Positions 52,064-61,942 are shown, counted from the stretch's first letter. The stretch is 64,000 nucleotides of DNA from Proteus hauseri ATCC 700826 (GCF_001654965.1 NZ_LXEV01000016.1:62001-126000), one strand, 5' to 3'. Translations and numbers: made by a program. Notes: generated by a model from the letters alone, not told the origin.

Positions 52064-52987
52064 TTAGTTTTTCCGTTCAACGATAAAACTCGCTAATTGT
52101 TTAAGCGTGGTTGTATCGTACTCGTATTGCTCTAGAAACGCTAAAGCATCCAATGCTTCGTTATACAATTCTTGTGCTTTCTTTTGAGCTTGCTCTAAAC
52201 CAAGTAATGCAGGATAAGTACTTTTACCTGATTCTTGATCACTTCCTTGGCGTTTTCCGGTCTCTTCTGTGCTACCAATAACATCTAAAATGTCATCTTG
52301 CACTTGAAAGGCTAGTCCAATGGAGTGTGCATATTTATCTAAAGCGGGTAAAACATCATGACCTTTTTGACCCGCAGTAAATGCGCCAAGGCGAACTGCG
52401 GCACGAATTAATGCACCCGTTTTATGCAAATGGATTTTTTCAAGAGAGACTAAATCGACTGATTTATCTTCAGCATCAAGATCAAGTGCTTGACCACCAC
52501 ACATCCCCGCAAGGCCACTGGCTGTTGCTAATTCTGAAATCATAGCAATGCGATCTGACATAGTAACATCTGGCATTGAATTCTTGGCTAAAATCTCAAA
52601 AGCTAAAGTTTGTAAAGCATCCCCGGCTAAAATGGCATTGGCTTCACCAAACTCAATATGACAAGTAGGTTTACCGCGGCGCAGGTCATCGTTATCCATT
52701 GCTGGCAGGTCATCATGAATAAGTGAATAAGCATGAATACACTCAACAGCCGCCGCGGGAGCATCAAGATTAATAGTAGGAACTTTAAACATTTCACCGA
52801 CAGTATAAACAAGAAAAGGGCGTAAGCGTTTGCCACCTAAAAGAGCACCATAGTGCATGGCTTTGCCTAATGGCATATCGGTGAAAGGAAGTGCTGATAA
52901 TGCTTGATTTAATGCATCATCGACACGTTGATGCGCTAAATGTAATTTTTGACGGAATGTATCCGAATTTGAAATAGCGTTACTCAA
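52064..52987 (-). CDS. ispA: IspA, farnesyl diphosphate synthase
   Basis: A 307-residue prenyltransferase (E. coli 299) making farnesyl diphosphate. Both Asp-rich motifs are present: IHDDLPAMDNDDLRRG and QVQDDILDVIG, with MHYGALLGGKRLRPFLVY near the start. Translation appears to begin at TTG 52987, whose first base directly follows the xseB stop. No ATG lies upstream of the conserved region, so tight coupling to xseB is likely. Its product feeds quinone and undecaprenyl synthesis. Confidence 0.96.
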   Translation of the reverse strand: MSNAISNSDTFRQKLHLAHQRVDDALNQALSALPFTDMPLGKAMHYGALLGGKRLRPFLVYTVGEMFKVPTINLDAPAAAVECIHAYSLIHDDLPAMDNDDLRRGKPTCHIEFGEANAILAGDALQTLAFEILAKNSMPDVTMSDRIAMISELATASGLAGMCGGQALDLDAEDKSVDLVSLEKIHLHKTGALIRAAVRLGAFTAGQKGHDVLPALDKYAHSIGLAFQVQDDILDVIGSTEETGKRQGSDQESGKSTYPALLGLEQAQKKAQELYNEALDALAFLEQYEYDTTTLKQLASFIVERKN

Positions 52988-53251
52988 TTATTCAGCCTCT
53001 TGGATAAATTCATCAGGAGCAGAATTGTCGTCCTCTTTTAGAAGGATACGAACGCGTTGCTCGGCATCTTGTAAGGTTTTCTGTCCAACACGGGCTAGAT
53101 GAACGCCGTGTTCAAACTCATTGAGCGCCTCTTCTAAAGGCAATTCACCTGATTCTAAGCGGTTAACTATTTGCTCAAGTTCTTGCATTGATGCTTCAAA
53201 GCTTGGTACTTGAGCGATGTCTTCGTTAATAGATGTCGTTTTTTTAGCCAT
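52988..53251 (-). CDS. xseB: XseB, exonuclease VII small subunit
   Basis: An 87-residue helical protein (E. coli 80). The start ATG 53251 gives [14 protein letters not shown] and then the conserved [34 protein letters not shown] and [11 protein letters not shown]. An upstream frame to 53296 has no support. It binds the large subunit XseA (not in the window) in the nuclease that degrades single-stranded DNA. It heads the xseB-ispA-dxs cluster, divergent from thiI. Confidence 0.96.
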   Translation of the reverse strand: MAKKTTSINEDIAQVPSFEASMQELEQIVNRLESGELPLEEALNEFEHGVHLARVGQKTLQDAEQRVRILLKEDDNSAPDEFIQEAE

Positions 53252-53451
53252 AATATTTCTGATAATAAAGCATGTTAGCTGAATAATAGCGATCATCTTA
53301 CTACACTTAAGCAGAAAATTTCTTATTCAGTCAGTGATTTTTGCGGGTGAGCCCTAAATATTGGTGATATACTTTGTGACTTTTATAAACTCCAGTCAAT
53401 CAACATCACTGTAGTTTATGTATCTACTTAATAACCTATGACTAATTGACT

Positions 53452-54903
53452 ATGAAGTTTATTATTAAATTATTTCCAGAAATCACAATCAAAAGCCCTT
53501 CTGTACGTTTACGTTTTATCAAAATTCTTACTAGTAATATTCGTAATGTATTAAGCACGTTAGGTGAGGATACTACAGTTGTTCGTAATTGGGACAATAT
53601 TATCGTAGTAAGTAAAGATGAAAGTAAAAGTGCTGATGTTTGTGATGCATTAACTCGAATTCCGGGTATCCATCATTTTTTACAAGTTGAAGAGCACAGC
53701 TATACCGATTTACACCATATTTTTGAGCAAACATTTGCTGCATTTGGGCATTTAGTTGAAAATAAAACGTTCTGTGTTCGTGCTAAGCGTCGTGGCAAAC
53801 ATAGCTTTACTTCAAATGAAGTTGAGCGTTATGTCGGTGGTGGTTTTAATCAGCATGTTGAAAGTGCAAAAGTTAAATTAACGCGTCCTGATGTCACTAT
53901 TAATTTAGAAATTGAAGACGATAAACTTATTTTAGTTAATGCACGATACGAAGGTATTGGTGGTTTCCCTATTGGTACCCAAGAAGATGTTTTATCGCTG
54001 ATTTCCGGTGGTTATGACTCAGGTGTATCAAGTTATATGCTAATGCGTCGTGGTAGCAGGGTTCACTATTGTTTCTTTAATTTGGGTGGTTCTGCTCACG
54101 AAATCGGTGTTAAACAAGTTGCTCACTATTTATGGAACCGCTTTGGCCGTTCTCATAAAGTACATTTTGTTGCCGTTGATTTTGAGCCCGTTGTCGCAGA
54201 AATTTTAGAAAAAGTTGATGATGGCCAAATGGGTGTTGTGCTTAAGCGTATGATGGTACGTGCGGCATCACGTGTTGCAGAGCGTTATGGTGTGCAGGCG
54301 ATAGTAACAGGTGAAGCATTAGGTCAAGTTTCTAGTCAAACATTAACAAATCTACGTTTGATTGATAATGCGACAGACACTTTAATTTTGCGTCCACTGA
54401 TTACACATGATAAAGAAAACATTATTAATATTGCGCGCCAAATAGGTACTGAAGATTTTGCACGTACCATGCCAGAATTCTGTGGTGTTATTTCAAAAAG
54501 TCCAACCGTAAAAGCCGTTAAAGAGAAAATAGAAGCGGAAGAAGAGAAATTCGATTTTGCTATTTTAGATACTGTTGTTGAAAACGCTAAAAATATGGAT
54601 ATCCGTCGTATTGCTGAAGAAACTGTACAGCAAGTGGTTGAAGTTGAAACAGTTTCTGAATTTACAGCTAATGATGTTGTTTTGGATATTCGTTCTCCAG
54701 AAGAACAAGAGAGCTCACCATTGAAACTCGACGGCGTTGAAGTTCAAGAGTTACCTTTCTATAAATTAGGTACTCAATTTGGTGATTTAAATAAAGAAAA
54801 AACATATTTACTCTACTGCGACCGCGGTATGATGAGTCGTTTACAGGCACTTTTTTTACGAGAGCAAGGTTTTGATAACGTAAAAGTTTATCGTAAAAAG
54901 TAG
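53452..54903 (+). CDS. thiI: ThiI, tRNA 4-thiouridine synthetase / thiamine sulfur carrier enzyme
   Basis: A 483-residue enzyme (E. coli 482) for 4-thiouridine at tRNA position 8 and sulfur transfer into the thiamine thiazole. It has the ferredoxin-like and THUMP regions ([32 protein letters not shown]). The PP-loop is [16 protein letters not shown] and the AANH domain includes [16 protein letters not shown]-terminal rhodanese domain has the persulfide Cys in [10 protein letters not shown]. The start is ATG 53452 ([15 protein letters not shown]) rather than TTG 53446. A terminator follows. Confidence 0.97.
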   Translation: MKFIIKLFPEITIKSPSVRLRFIKILTSNIRNVLSTLGEDTTVVRNWDNIIVVSKDESKSADVCDALTRIPGIHHFLQVEEHSYTDLHHIFEQTFAAFGHLVENKTFCVRAKRRGKHSFTSNEVERYVGGGFNQHVESAKVKLTRPDVTINLEIEDDKLILVNARYEGIGGFPIGTQEDVLSLISGGYDSGVSSYMLMRRGSRVHYCFFNLGGSAHEIGVKQVAHYLWNRFGRSHKVHFVAVDFEPVVAEILEKVDDGQMGVVLKRMMVRAASRVAERYGVQAIVTGEALGQVSSQTLTNLRLIDNATDTLILRPLITHDKENIINIARQIGTEDFARTMPEFCGVISKSPTVKAVKEKIEAEEEKFDFAILDTVVENAKNMDIRRIAEETVQQVVEVETVSEFTANDVVLDIRSPEEQESSPLKLDGVEVQELPFYKLGTQFGDLNKEKTYLLYCDRGMMSRLQALFLREQGFDNVKVYRKK

Positions 54904-54932
54904 CATAATAAACCTTTTAATCTGCCAAATTT

Positions 54933-54959
54933 AAAAGCCACTGATAGAGTGGCTTTTTT
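54933..54959 (+). terminator. terminator after thiI
   Basis: AAAAGCCACT pairs with AGTGGCTTTT around GATAG, followed by a T-run. Confidence 0.9.
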
Positions 54960-55046
54960 GGTTTTATAACGGTGATGATAGAGAATACTTAATTAATATA
55001 GACTTTAATTTTAATATAAGTAAAATTTATAGATTAATTTGTGTTT

Positions 55047-56111
55047 ATGAGTAATTGCATAAATATGTCTATATCGAGCGAATGGCAAGAATGGATTAAT
55101 AAAAACAGTCAGTTAATGATTCATCCTGCTAACTATGAAGTTTTATTTGTAGAGAAAATTCTGAGTCAGATACCAGAATTAAAAGCTTGTCATTTACAAG
55201 CTCAATTTCCATTTAAAGACCAAGATAATCGATCTCGTCGTATAGATTTTATGGTGTTAGATGAAAGCAAAGGAATTCGTTTAGCAATAGAAGTTGATGG
55301 GTTATCCAAAATACAATCACATAATAATGCAATTGATTATTATAGTTTTGGAGACTTATTAAAAAGACAAAATGCATTGCTTAAAAATGTAGGTTGTATG
55401 TTATTGAGGTACTCTAATCAACAATGGCGTTATCAACCTAACTTTGTTATTAATGAAATTAGAAATGAATTATTAAAACAAGAAATTGATTATTCAAAAG
55501 CAATGGAAGATAAAATTAAAGAAATAAACTATAGAACAGATTTAGAATTAAGGCTTAATGAAAAAATACTGGAAATATCACAATTAAAAGAACATAAAGA
55601 AAAAGTAGACGATATTTTAAAAGAAAAAAACAAAATTATTAATTTTAATCTTAAATTAAAAACAAAACTAGAAGAACAACAAAAAATTACTTTAATAACA
55701 CAGTCGTTAAGAGAAAAAACATTACATGAATTAGATTTATTTAGAAAAGGTCTAAATGATGCAGAGAGAAAACAATTTTCATCAAATCGCAAAGTAATAA
55801 CATTGGTGGAAGGAAGCAAAAAGTTATCTGAAACAGAAAAAGATAAAATAACGAGTGTCGCTCTTGGTGAATTAATAGGAATAAAACCCAACGAAGCGCT
55901 GGGTACGCTAAGTGAAGAAAAAAACAATGAATTTAAAAATAATATAATAAAGCTATTAGATGAAAATAAAGAGAAATCACAAAAGCAAAATAAAATTTCA
56001 CTTCTTTTTTCTTTCTCCGCATTATTTATTGTTATTATTTCTGCTATATATCTTTATGATAATAAAACGATAGAAAATAAAATTAATCATGATAATAATT
56101 CTGTTTTTTGA
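55047..56111 (+). CDS. membrane-anchored PD-(D/E)XK nuclease-like protein, function unknown
   Basis: A 354-residue protein from ATG 55047 (GTG 55041 is possible) that I do not recognise as a named family. Residues about 30-125 look like a PD-(D/E)XK nuclease core of the DUF559/DUF2726 kind: RRIDFMV with Asp 67, LAIEVDG with Glu 82 and Asp 84, then LLKRQNALLKNVGCMLLRYS. A charged coiled coil (about 148-215) and a Lys/Glu-rich helical part follow. One hydrophobic helix (about 317-337) comes next, with Lys before and Asp after it, so the nuclease end should face the cytoplasm. It ends shortly after the helix. Very AT-rich; inserted between thiI and yajL, neighbours in E. coli. Confidence 0.7.
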   Translation: MSNCINMSISSEWQEWINKNSQLMIHPANYEVLFVEKILSQIPELKACHLQAQFPFKDQDNRSRRIDFMVLDESKGIRLAIEVDGLSKIQSHNNAIDYYSFGDLLKRQNALLKNVGCMLLRYSNQQWRYQPNFVINEIRNELLKQEIDYSKAMEDKIKEINYRTDLELRLNEKILEISQLKEHKEKVDDILKEKNKIINFNLKLKTKLEEQQKITLITQSLREKTLHELDLFRKGLNDAERKQFSSNRKVITLVEGSKKLSETEKDKITSVALGELIGIKPNEALGTLSEEKNNEFKNNIIKLLDENKEKSQKQNKISLLFSFSALFIVIISAIYLYDNKTIENKINHDNNSVF

Positions 56112-56461
56112 CAGGGAGTAAAGAGAGTCAGCTGATTGATATAAAAGATGAAAAACAATATATTTCACCGATAATAGAAGAAACAATATCAGCAAGTGAA
56201 GCCTATAATTATATAGGTGAAGAAAAAATAGTTTGTGGAAAATTAGAACAAATAAAATCATTTAATAAAATGACCTTATTAAATATTGATAGCCATTACT
56301 CTAATATATTGTTTAATGCAATTATATGGGATGATAATGCAAGAGAGTTTACCGGAATTAATTTAAAGTTGGGGAAGCCAATATGCATTAACGGTATTAT
56401 TAGTGAGTATAATGGAATTCCAAGAATTACTTTGAAAGAAAAATCACAGTTAAAGGGATAA
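56108..56461 (+). CDS. OB-fold-like domain, probably the periplasmic end of the preceding protein
   Basis: A 117-residue frame overlapping the previous stop (TTG 56108 overlaps TGA 56109-56111). It has no ribosome site for TTG and no signal peptide, so it is more naturally a continuation of the previous protein reached by a -1 shift at T6 (56104-56109) or by one extra T. Residues about 38-115 form a small beta domain: EKIVCGKLEQI, FNKMTLLNID, FNAIIWDD, GKPICINGII, EYNGIPRITLKE. This pattern recalls OB folds that bind nucleic acid and is shared with the next gene. If fused, the domain lies in the periplasm. If translated alone, it would be cytoplasmic. Confidence 0.55.
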   Translation: MTGSKESQLIDIKDEKQYISPIIEETISASEAYNYIGEEKIVCGKLEQIKSFNKMTLLNIDSHYSNILFNAIIWDDNAREFTGINLKLGKPICINGIISEYNGIPRITLKEKSQLKG

Positions 56462-56468
56462 GATAATC

Positions 56469-56828
56469 ATGAATTTCTTTAAAATAATATTAGTTATTTT
56501 GCTATCAATACCAACAGCTTTTGCTAGCTCATCAATTAATGCTAATAAAGCGCCATTTCATGTAAATGAATCACTGTTAGTTTGTGGCGTTGTTTTTGAA
56601 GTAAGAGATCTAAATAAACGAATATTAATAAACTTAGACAATAAATATCCAAATAAAAATATTACTTTTTTAATTTGGAAGAGTGATTTGGGTATGTTTA
56701 ATAAAAAATTTGGTTCATTGTTTTTATTAGAAAATAAAAAAATATGTGGATTTGGTAAGATAGAGGAATATAAAGGGCACTTACAGATTATCATAAAAAA
56801 AGAACAATATTTAAGATTAATCAATTAA
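56469..56828 (+). CDS. secreted OB-fold-like protein, paralogue of the preceding domain
   Basis: A 119-residue protein with a clean signal peptide (MNFFKIILVILLSIPTAFAS, cleaved near AFA-SSS). The mature part aligns by eye with the OB-like domain just upstream: LLVCGVVFEV / KIVCGKLEQI, NKRILINLDN / NKMTLLNIDS, FLIWKSD / AIIWDDN, KKICGFGKIEEYKG / KPICINGIISEYNG. Two Cys are conserved in both and could form a disulfide in the periplasm. It starts seven bases after the previous stop, so the genes are co-transcribed. The function is unknown. The pairing with a membrane protein carrying the same domain suggests they work together or compete for one ligand. Confidence 0.7.
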   Translation: MNFFKIILVILLSIPTAFASSSINANKAPFHVNESLLVCGVVFEVRDLNKRILINLDNKYPNKNITFLIWKSDLGMFNKKFGSLFLLENKKICGFGKIEEYKGHLQIIIKKEQYLRLIN

Positions 56829-56877
56829 TAAATTTATAACCACTAAAGTAAGAATAGATATTAGCGGTTATAATAAA

Positions 56878-57495
56878 TTACTTATCTCCAAAACCAGTAA
56901 ATTCATCTTGATAATTATAAATACCTGGTGGTAATACAAGTTGTTTGGCGACTTCGGCAGCAGCTTCTTTACTTTTTAAACGCTCAATAATTTTTAGCGC
57001 AAAATCAATAGACGTTGCCGGTGCTTGGCTAGTAATTAAGTTAACTCTTTCATCAAAATAGACACGGTAATCAACCCATTTCTTTGGCGATATTTTATTC
57101 TTTAATGCAGGAAATCCCGTCATATTTCCAATAGGAAAAATATTATGATGTTCAAGAATAATAGCAGGAGCTGCGCAGATAGCCGCAACAAGTTTATTTT
57201 CGCTGTGCATACGGCGCACTTTTTCAACCACTAATGGGCTGTCTTTTAATGTTTCAGAGCCTTGTAATCCACCGGGTAAGATTATCGCATCATAGTGATG
57301 ATCAACTACTCGAACAAGTGGTGCATCCGCGACAAGTTTGATACCTCGTGAACAAGTAATAATTAATTCATCAACGTCATCTTCAGCGCTGGCTAATACA
57401 ACTTTGATTCCCGCTCTAATCAATAAATCTGCTGTCGTAACAACTTCAGTTTCTTCACTGCCATTAGCTAGGCAGATGAGTGCTGATATGGTCAT
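56878..57495 (-). CDS. yajL: YajL, DJ-1/PfpI-family oxidative-stress protein
   Basis: A 205-residue DJ-1 homologue (E. coli YajL 196). Glu near residue 15 ([15 protein letters not shown]) and the nucleophilic-elbow Cys in [13 protein letters not shown] form the DJ-1-type site. [13 protein letters not shown] and LPPGIYNYQ match YajL. The family protects proteins from oxidation and from glyoxal damage. Its start overlaps the panE end by 32 bases, as in E. coli. The C-terminal tail is slightly longer than usual. Confidence 0.95.
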   Translation of the reverse strand: MTISALICLANGSEETEVVTTADLLIRAGIKVVLASAEDDVDELIITCSRGIKLVADAPLVRVVDHHYDAIILPGGLQGSETLKDSPLVVEKVRRMHSENKLVAAICAAPAIILEHHNIFPIGNMTGFPALKNKISPKKWVDYRVYFDERVNLITSQAPATSIDFALKIIERLKSKEAAAEVAKQLVLPPGIYNYQDEFTGFGDK

Positions 57496-58384
57496 AATTG
57501 CCTTCCTTTTGTTTTATAAATTGAAAAAGACGGTTATTTTCTGGCAATACGAGCCCTTGCTCTGATGCGCGACGTAATAGATAACCTGTAATGTAATCGA
57601 TTTCTGTGTGACGCTGATATTTTATATCTTGATACATGGATGAATAATTATTAGCAGTTTGTTCTATTGTATCAATAATATAGCCATGTAAATGCATCTT
57701 TGAAGTTGGAATAACACCTTCTCTTTCCATTACTTGGTAAACCTCATCACACACTGTTTGAATATGTTCGGGGTAACGGAGCAAATCACCATTTCGACAT
57801 TGATAAAAAACGGTTAAAGGATTAATAACACAATTTACAGCTAGCTTGAGCCAGCTAATAGTATGGATATCATTGTGCCAAGCTACATCAGGGAGTGCGT
57901 GGTGTAAGATTTCTGCTAAAAAACTATATTGGCGAGCAGCAAAATTAAGAGGTCCTATATGGGTGATACCTTCTGCTGAATGAATAACATCTTGTCCTTG
58001 CTGGTAAGCACCATGTGTAATGACACCTTGTAAAATAGCTCTAGCTGTCGGGGGTTCAGAGACAGGAAGTTCATCGATAGTTCCCATTCCATTGTGAATT
58101 AATAGAATAGGACATTGTGCAGAAAGATGAGGTAAAAGGTTATTAACAGCATCTGAAACTTGCCAAGATTTTAGGCAAACAATAAGTAATTCACACTCTT
58201 TTAATACTTCTTTTTGATTAGCAAAAATACGTTGATTAAATGCATGACCTTTAATGGAGTCTACATTTACCTCTAAAAAAGATTGAGGAACTCTAAGCCA
58301 TCCTTGTACTTCATGCGATTGAAGTGTGAGTGCGGCAATCCAAAGTTTACCTATTGAACCACATCCTAATACGGTAATTTTCAT
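57464..58384 (-). CDS. panE: PanE, 2-dehydropantoate 2-reductase
   Basis: A 306-residue NADPH enzyme (E. coli 303) that reduces ketopantoate to pantoate for coenzyme A. The start ATG 58384 gives [15 protein letters not shown] with the GxGxxG nucleotide site; an upstream frame to 58411 is not supported. [21 protein letters not shown] and the catalytic Lys in [16 protein letters not shown] are present. It is followed by the overlapping yajL and is divergent from yajQ. Confidence 0.95.
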   Translation of the reverse strand: MKITVLGCGSIGKLWIAALTLQSHEVQGWLRVPQSFLEVNVDSIKGHAFNQRIFANQKEVLKECELLIVCLKSWQVSDAVNNLLPHLSAQCPILLIHNGMGTIDELPVSEPPTARAILQGVITHGAYQQGQDVIHSAEGITHIGPLNFAARQYSFLAEILHHALPDVAWHNDIHTISWLKLAVNCVINPLTVFYQCRNGDLLRYPEHIQTVCDEVYQVMEREGVIPTSKMHLHGYIIDTIEQTANNYSSMYQDIKYQRHTEIDYITGYLLRRASEQGLVLPENNRLFQFIKQKEGNYDHISTHLPS

Positions 58385-58598
58385 TGAGTCTTTTCTCCTG
58401 TTAAATGGCAAACAGGTGGCTATGCATTATTTGTCCAACCGCGTTGTCATGAAAATTATATCATTGATTAAGCTTGGCTGTTTAAAGTATGTTTGCTTTC
58501 AAATGATCAATAAAGAGTGCTATTCGGTGCTCAATACTTTTTTGCTGCCTTAAAAACAGCTATTATTCGGGTTGTATTTATTTATTGAGGAAGAAAGA

Positions 58599-59090
58599 AT
58601 GCCATCTTTTGATATTGTATCTGAAGTTGACTTACATGAAGTGCGTAATGCGGTTGAAAACGCACAACGTGAACTGACGACTCGTTGGGATTTTCGTAAT
58701 GTTGAGGCTAGCTTTGAGCTAAACGAAAAAACAGAATCCGTTAAAACAACCAGTGTATCTGAGTTTCAGGTTCAGCAGTTATTAGATATTCTGCGTGAGA
58801 AAATGGCAAAAAGAGGGATCGATGGTGCCGTGTTGAATATCCCTGAAGAGATGACTCACAGCGGAAAAATGTATAGCGTAGAAGCGACATTAAAGCAGGG
58901 CATTGATGCAGCGCTGGCAAAGAAGATTGTTAAACTCATTAAAGACAGTAAATTGAAAGTTCAGGCTCAAATCCAAGGTGAACAAGTTCGTGTTACTGGT
59001 AAATCTCGCGATGATTTACAAGGTGTGATGAAATTAGTGCGAGAGGGTGAATTAGGGCAACCTTTTCAATTTAATAATTTCCGCGATTAA
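58599..59090 (+). CDS. yajQ: YajQ, UPF0234 nucleotide-binding protein
   Basis: A 163-residue protein, the same length as E. coli YajQ. The start is ATG 58599, seven bases after GAGGAAGAA, giving [15 protein letters not shown]; a longer frame to 58572 is rejected. Two ferredoxin-like halves bind nucleotides or tRNA, and some homologues bind cyclic di-GMP. Conserved stretches are [34 protein letters not shown] and [12 protein letters not shown]. Its cellular role is unsettled. Confidence 0.95.
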   Translation: MPSFDIVSEVDLHEVRNAVENAQRELTTRWDFRNVEASFELNEKTESVKTTSVSEFQVQQLLDILREKMAKRGIDGAVLNIPEEMTHSGKMYSVEATLKQGIDAALAKKIVKLIKDSKLKVQAQIQGEQVRVTGKSRDDLQGVMKLVREGELGQPFQFNNFRD

Positions 59091-59107
59091 TTTTTTCATT
59101 AAGAAAT

Positions 59108-59128
59108 GCGCTGTTTACCAGCGCGTTT
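59108..59128. terminator. bidirectional terminator between yajQ and yajR
   Basis: GCGCTG pairs with CAGCGC around TTTAC with a short T-run on the plus strand. It sits between convergent genes, 17 bases past the yajQ stop. Confidence 0.65.
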
Positions 59129-59165
59129 TCATTTCTATTGTTTATTTACACTCTACAGCTATTTA

Positions 59166-60536
59166 TTACACAGAAAGCACTAAAGATTCTAATGTGGCTC
59201 TTGGGGTCTGTTTGGTATCAACTTTAATATAAGCGCTTTGCTCATTTGCAATAATAACAACTTCATTGACACCGGGTTGTTGACTAAATAATTGTTGAAG
59301 TTGTTGCTGTTGTATTGGCGATAAGCCTGTTGGTAGTTCGACTCGCAAGCTACTGACATAAGGTGGTTGGCGTAATGTTAAGCTAATAGCAAACCACATA
59401 ACGGCAATAAGCAAACAACCGCCAAAAACAATCTGTGCATCATAATGTTGATATAACCATCCACCTAAAATACCGCCTAGTGCAACGCCTAGAAATTGGC
59501 TGGTGGAATAAACTCCCATTGCTGTACCTTTATAACCGGCAGGGGCTTCTTTGCTAATAAGTGAAGGCAATAAAGCTTCCATAATATTAAAGCCAATAAA
59601 GAAGATTTGGATCCCTGCAATAATTAACCATAGTGTTGAACCAGAGCTAATTAAAATTACTTGAGCAATCATGAGTAAAAAAATACAGAACAAAAAGATC
59701 TGTTTCATTTTACGTTTTTTCTCTGCATAAATAATAAAAGGTAAAACGGTAATAAATGCAATTAGCATTGTTACTAGATAAACAATCCAATGTTTTTCTG
59801 GTGCTAAACCCGCTTTGCTCATTACTAAAGGAAGTGCGACAAATGCTGCCATTAACAAAGTATGCAGAGAGAAAATACCCGCATTGAGCTTAAGAAGTTG
59901 TGCATCAAATAAGACTTTTTTTACACTACCACGAACAAAACTCGACTCACGGTTAAGAATATGATTTTCACTATTAGGTACTGTGAATAAAGTAATAATG
60001 ATACCGCAGAAAGCGAGTAGTGCGATTCCCCAAAATAGACCATTTAAGCCAATAATGTTGGCCAAAATAGGGCCTAAAACCAGCGCTAAAGCAAAGGTAA
60101 TACCAAAACTAATACCAATAAATGCCATGGCTTTAGTCCGATTTTGCTCTCTGGTTAAGTCTGACAATAAGGCCATTACGGCAGAAGAAATTGCACCCGC
60201 ACCTTGTAATGCTCGACCAATAATAATGCCGTAAATATTGTCACTTAACGCAGCAATTAGGCTACCTAAAATAAAGATAATCAGGCCGAAAATAATCATT
60301 GGTTTTCGGCCAAATTTATCAGAGAAGAAACCAAATGGAATTTGAAAAATAGCTTGTGTTAAACCATAAATACCAATGGCTAATCCGATAAGTGATTCTG
60401 TTGCGTGTTGTAGCTGGAGCCCATAAGTGGTTAAAACTGGAAGTACCATAAACATGCCAAGCATGCGAAGAGAGAAAACAGTCCCTAGCCCCCAAGTTGC
60501 TTTGCGCTCTAGTGGGGTCATTTTATTATCATTCAT
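59166..60536 (-). CDS. yajR: YajR, major facilitator superfamily transporter
   Basis: A 456-residue MFS transporter (E. coli YajR 454). Twelve membrane helices fill residues about 15-390. Motif A appears as GFFSDKFGRKPMII between helices 2 and 3. After the last helix a soluble domain of about 65 residues (LRVELPTGLSPIQQQQLQQL, VNEVVIIANEQSAYIKVD) corresponds to the ferredoxin-like YAM domain of YajR. The substrate is unknown; a drug or proton antiporter role is assumed from the family. It is convergent with yajQ and upstream of cyoE. Confidence 0.94.
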   Translation of the reverse strand: MNDNKMTPLERKATWGLGTVFSLRMLGMFMVLPVLTTYGLQLQHATESLIGLAIGIYGLTQAIFQIPFGFFSDKFGRKPMIIFGLIIFILGSLIAALSDNIYGIIIGRALQGAGAISSAVMALLSDLTREQNRTKAMAFIGISFGITFALALVLGPILANIIGLNGLFWGIALLAFCGIIITLFTVPNSENHILNRESSFVRGSVKKVLFDAQLLKLNAGIFSLHTLLMAAFVALPLVMSKAGLAPEKHWIVYLVTMLIAFITVLPFIIYAEKKRKMKQIFLFCIFLLMIAQVILISSGSTLWLIIAGIQIFFIGFNIMEALLPSLISKEAPAGYKGTAMGVYSTSQFLGVALGGILGGWLYQHYDAQIVFGGCLLIAVMWFAISLTLRQPPYVSSLRVELPTGLSPIQQQQLQQLFSQQPGVNEVVIIANEQSAYIKVDTKQTPRATLESLVLSV

Positions 60537-60661
60537 GGATTACCTCATATTACTGATACCCCATTGTAATGACATTTCTTGGTGAGGTTAATCAATAAAT
60601 GGTATTCAAAAAAGGTAAAACTGTACTGATACGACTTTAAACAGTAATAAATAATAAAGAA

Positions 60662-60688
60662 AATGCCAGTCAGACTCTGACTGGCATT
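60662..60688 (-). terminator. terminator after the cyo operon
   Basis: AATGCCAGTCAG pairs with CTGACTGGCATT around a three-base loop, 26 bases past the cyoE stop, with a T-rich tail on the minus strand. Confidence 0.88.
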
Positions 60689-60713
60689 ATTTAAGCTATC
60701 TATTGAAAATGCA

Positions 60714-61598
60714 TTATCTTAGATATGCAAATACAGTTTCGGTTGAACTTGTTGGATCAACAGACATCATCACGCTAAGCGAAGTAATGGCAACGATAGA
60801 GAAAATAAATAATTTTCGTGCCCATACTTTATCATTAGTCGCTTTATAGCCGGATAACGCCATGCCTAACCACCAAATACTGACAGCTGAAGCCACAATC
60901 AGGTATTTATAACCGGCGTAACCCACCAGCGTTAGCATTAATGTTGCAATCATAAACGCTAAAATATAAAGAATGATATGGCGTTTCGCGACTGAAATAC
61001 CTTTTATAACAGGTAATACAGGAATGTTCGCAGCTTGGTAGTCTTTAAAACGAAATATAGCGATAGCATAAGAATGAGGCATTTGCCACAAGCTAAAGAT
61101 TAATAGCAAGATCATCGCACCAGCATCAAACTCACCACTGACAGCACAATAGCCGATAACTGGTGGAGCAGAGCCAGATAAGCTTCCGATTAGGGTGCCA
61201 TAAACAGATTTACGCTTCATATAAAGGCTATATACCCCTACATAAATAATAAAGCCAAATACAGCGATATACATAGCAAGTGGATTTGCGGCTACATAGA
61301 GCAGTACAACACCTGCAATACCTAATACGGCAGCATAAATAAGACTAACTTGTGGATCGATCAATCCTTTAACTAATGGGCGGTTCTTCGTTCTTTCCAT
61401 GATACGGTCAATATCACGGTCAATATAGTTGTTAAAAACACAACCAGAAGCAACGACCAGAGATACCCCAAGTAAAGTCGCGAAAAAGAGGGGGTAATCA
61501 ATCTCGCCTTTAGAGGCGAGAAGGAAACCACCGATAACAGAAATTAAATTACCGAAGATAATTCCTGGTTTGGTGACTTGTAGGTATTGCTTAATCAT
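60714..61598 (-). CDS. cyoE: CyoE, protoheme IX farnesyltransferase
   Basis: A 294-residue membrane enzyme (E. coli 296) that adds farnesyl to heme b to make heme o for the bo3 oxidase. The start ATG 61598 gives [17 protein letters not shown]; the longer frame reading into cyoD is not a gene. The UbiA-type motif [19 protein letters not shown] lies near residue 65, and a second Asp-rich loop is at [15 protein letters not shown]. About eight to nine helices are visible. It is last in the cyo operon, 11 bases after cyoD. Confidence 0.97.
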   Translation of the reverse strand: MIKQYLQVTKPGIIFGNLISVIGGFLLASKGEIDYPLFFATLLGVSLVVASGCVFNNYIDRDIDRIMERTKNRPLVKGLIDPQVSLIYAAVLGIAGVVLLYVAANPLAMYIAVFGFIIYVGVYSLYMKRKSVYGTLIGSLSGSAPPVIGYCAVSGEFDAGAMILLLIFSLWQMPHSYAIAIFRFKDYQAANIPVLPVIKGISVAKRHIILYILAFMIATLMLTLVGYAGYKYLIVASAVSIWWLGMALSGYKATNDKVWARKLFIFSIVAITSLSVMMSVDPTSSTETVFAYLR

Positions 61599-61609
61599 AA
61601 TAACAACCC

Positions 61610-61942
61610 TTAATCCATCATCATATTGATGTTCAGGTTGTACATAATCCACAGTGAGCCTACTACGACAATACCGATAATAAGCAGTGTGAACAAGAAT
61701 GCAGTAACGTTCCAACGCTCTTCTGAAGAAGTGTTCATATGTAAGAAACAAACTAAATGAACCACAATTTGCACGACGGCCATGCCGACGACAGTCCACA
61801 GAATAGTTGCTGGTGTTGCTGTTCCTTCCATTACCATCCAAAAAGGAATAACGGTAAGGATAACTGACAGAATAAAGCCAATCAGATAAGACTTCATACT
61901 GCCGTGGCTTGCGCCTGAAGGAGAGGTATTAGAATGACTCAT
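61610..61942 (-). CDS. cyoD: CyoD, cytochrome bo3 ubiquinol oxidase subunit IV
   Basis: A 110-residue inner-membrane protein (E. coli 109) with three hydrophobic helices. [20 protein letters not shown] and [20 protein letters not shown] are family-typical. It stabilises the binuclear centre during oxidase assembly. It overlaps cyoC by one base. Confidence 0.96.
   Translation of the reverse strand: MSHSNTSPSGASHGSMKSYLIGFILSVILTVIPFWMVMEGTATPATILWTVVGMAVVQIVVHLVCFLHMNTSSEERWNVTAFLFTLLIIGIVVVGSLWIMYNLNINMMMD

Noticed and set aside
61600-61841. N-terminal extension of cyoE reading through cyoD
   Set aside because: It is the cyoD region in another frame; CyoE homologues start at the Met at 61598.
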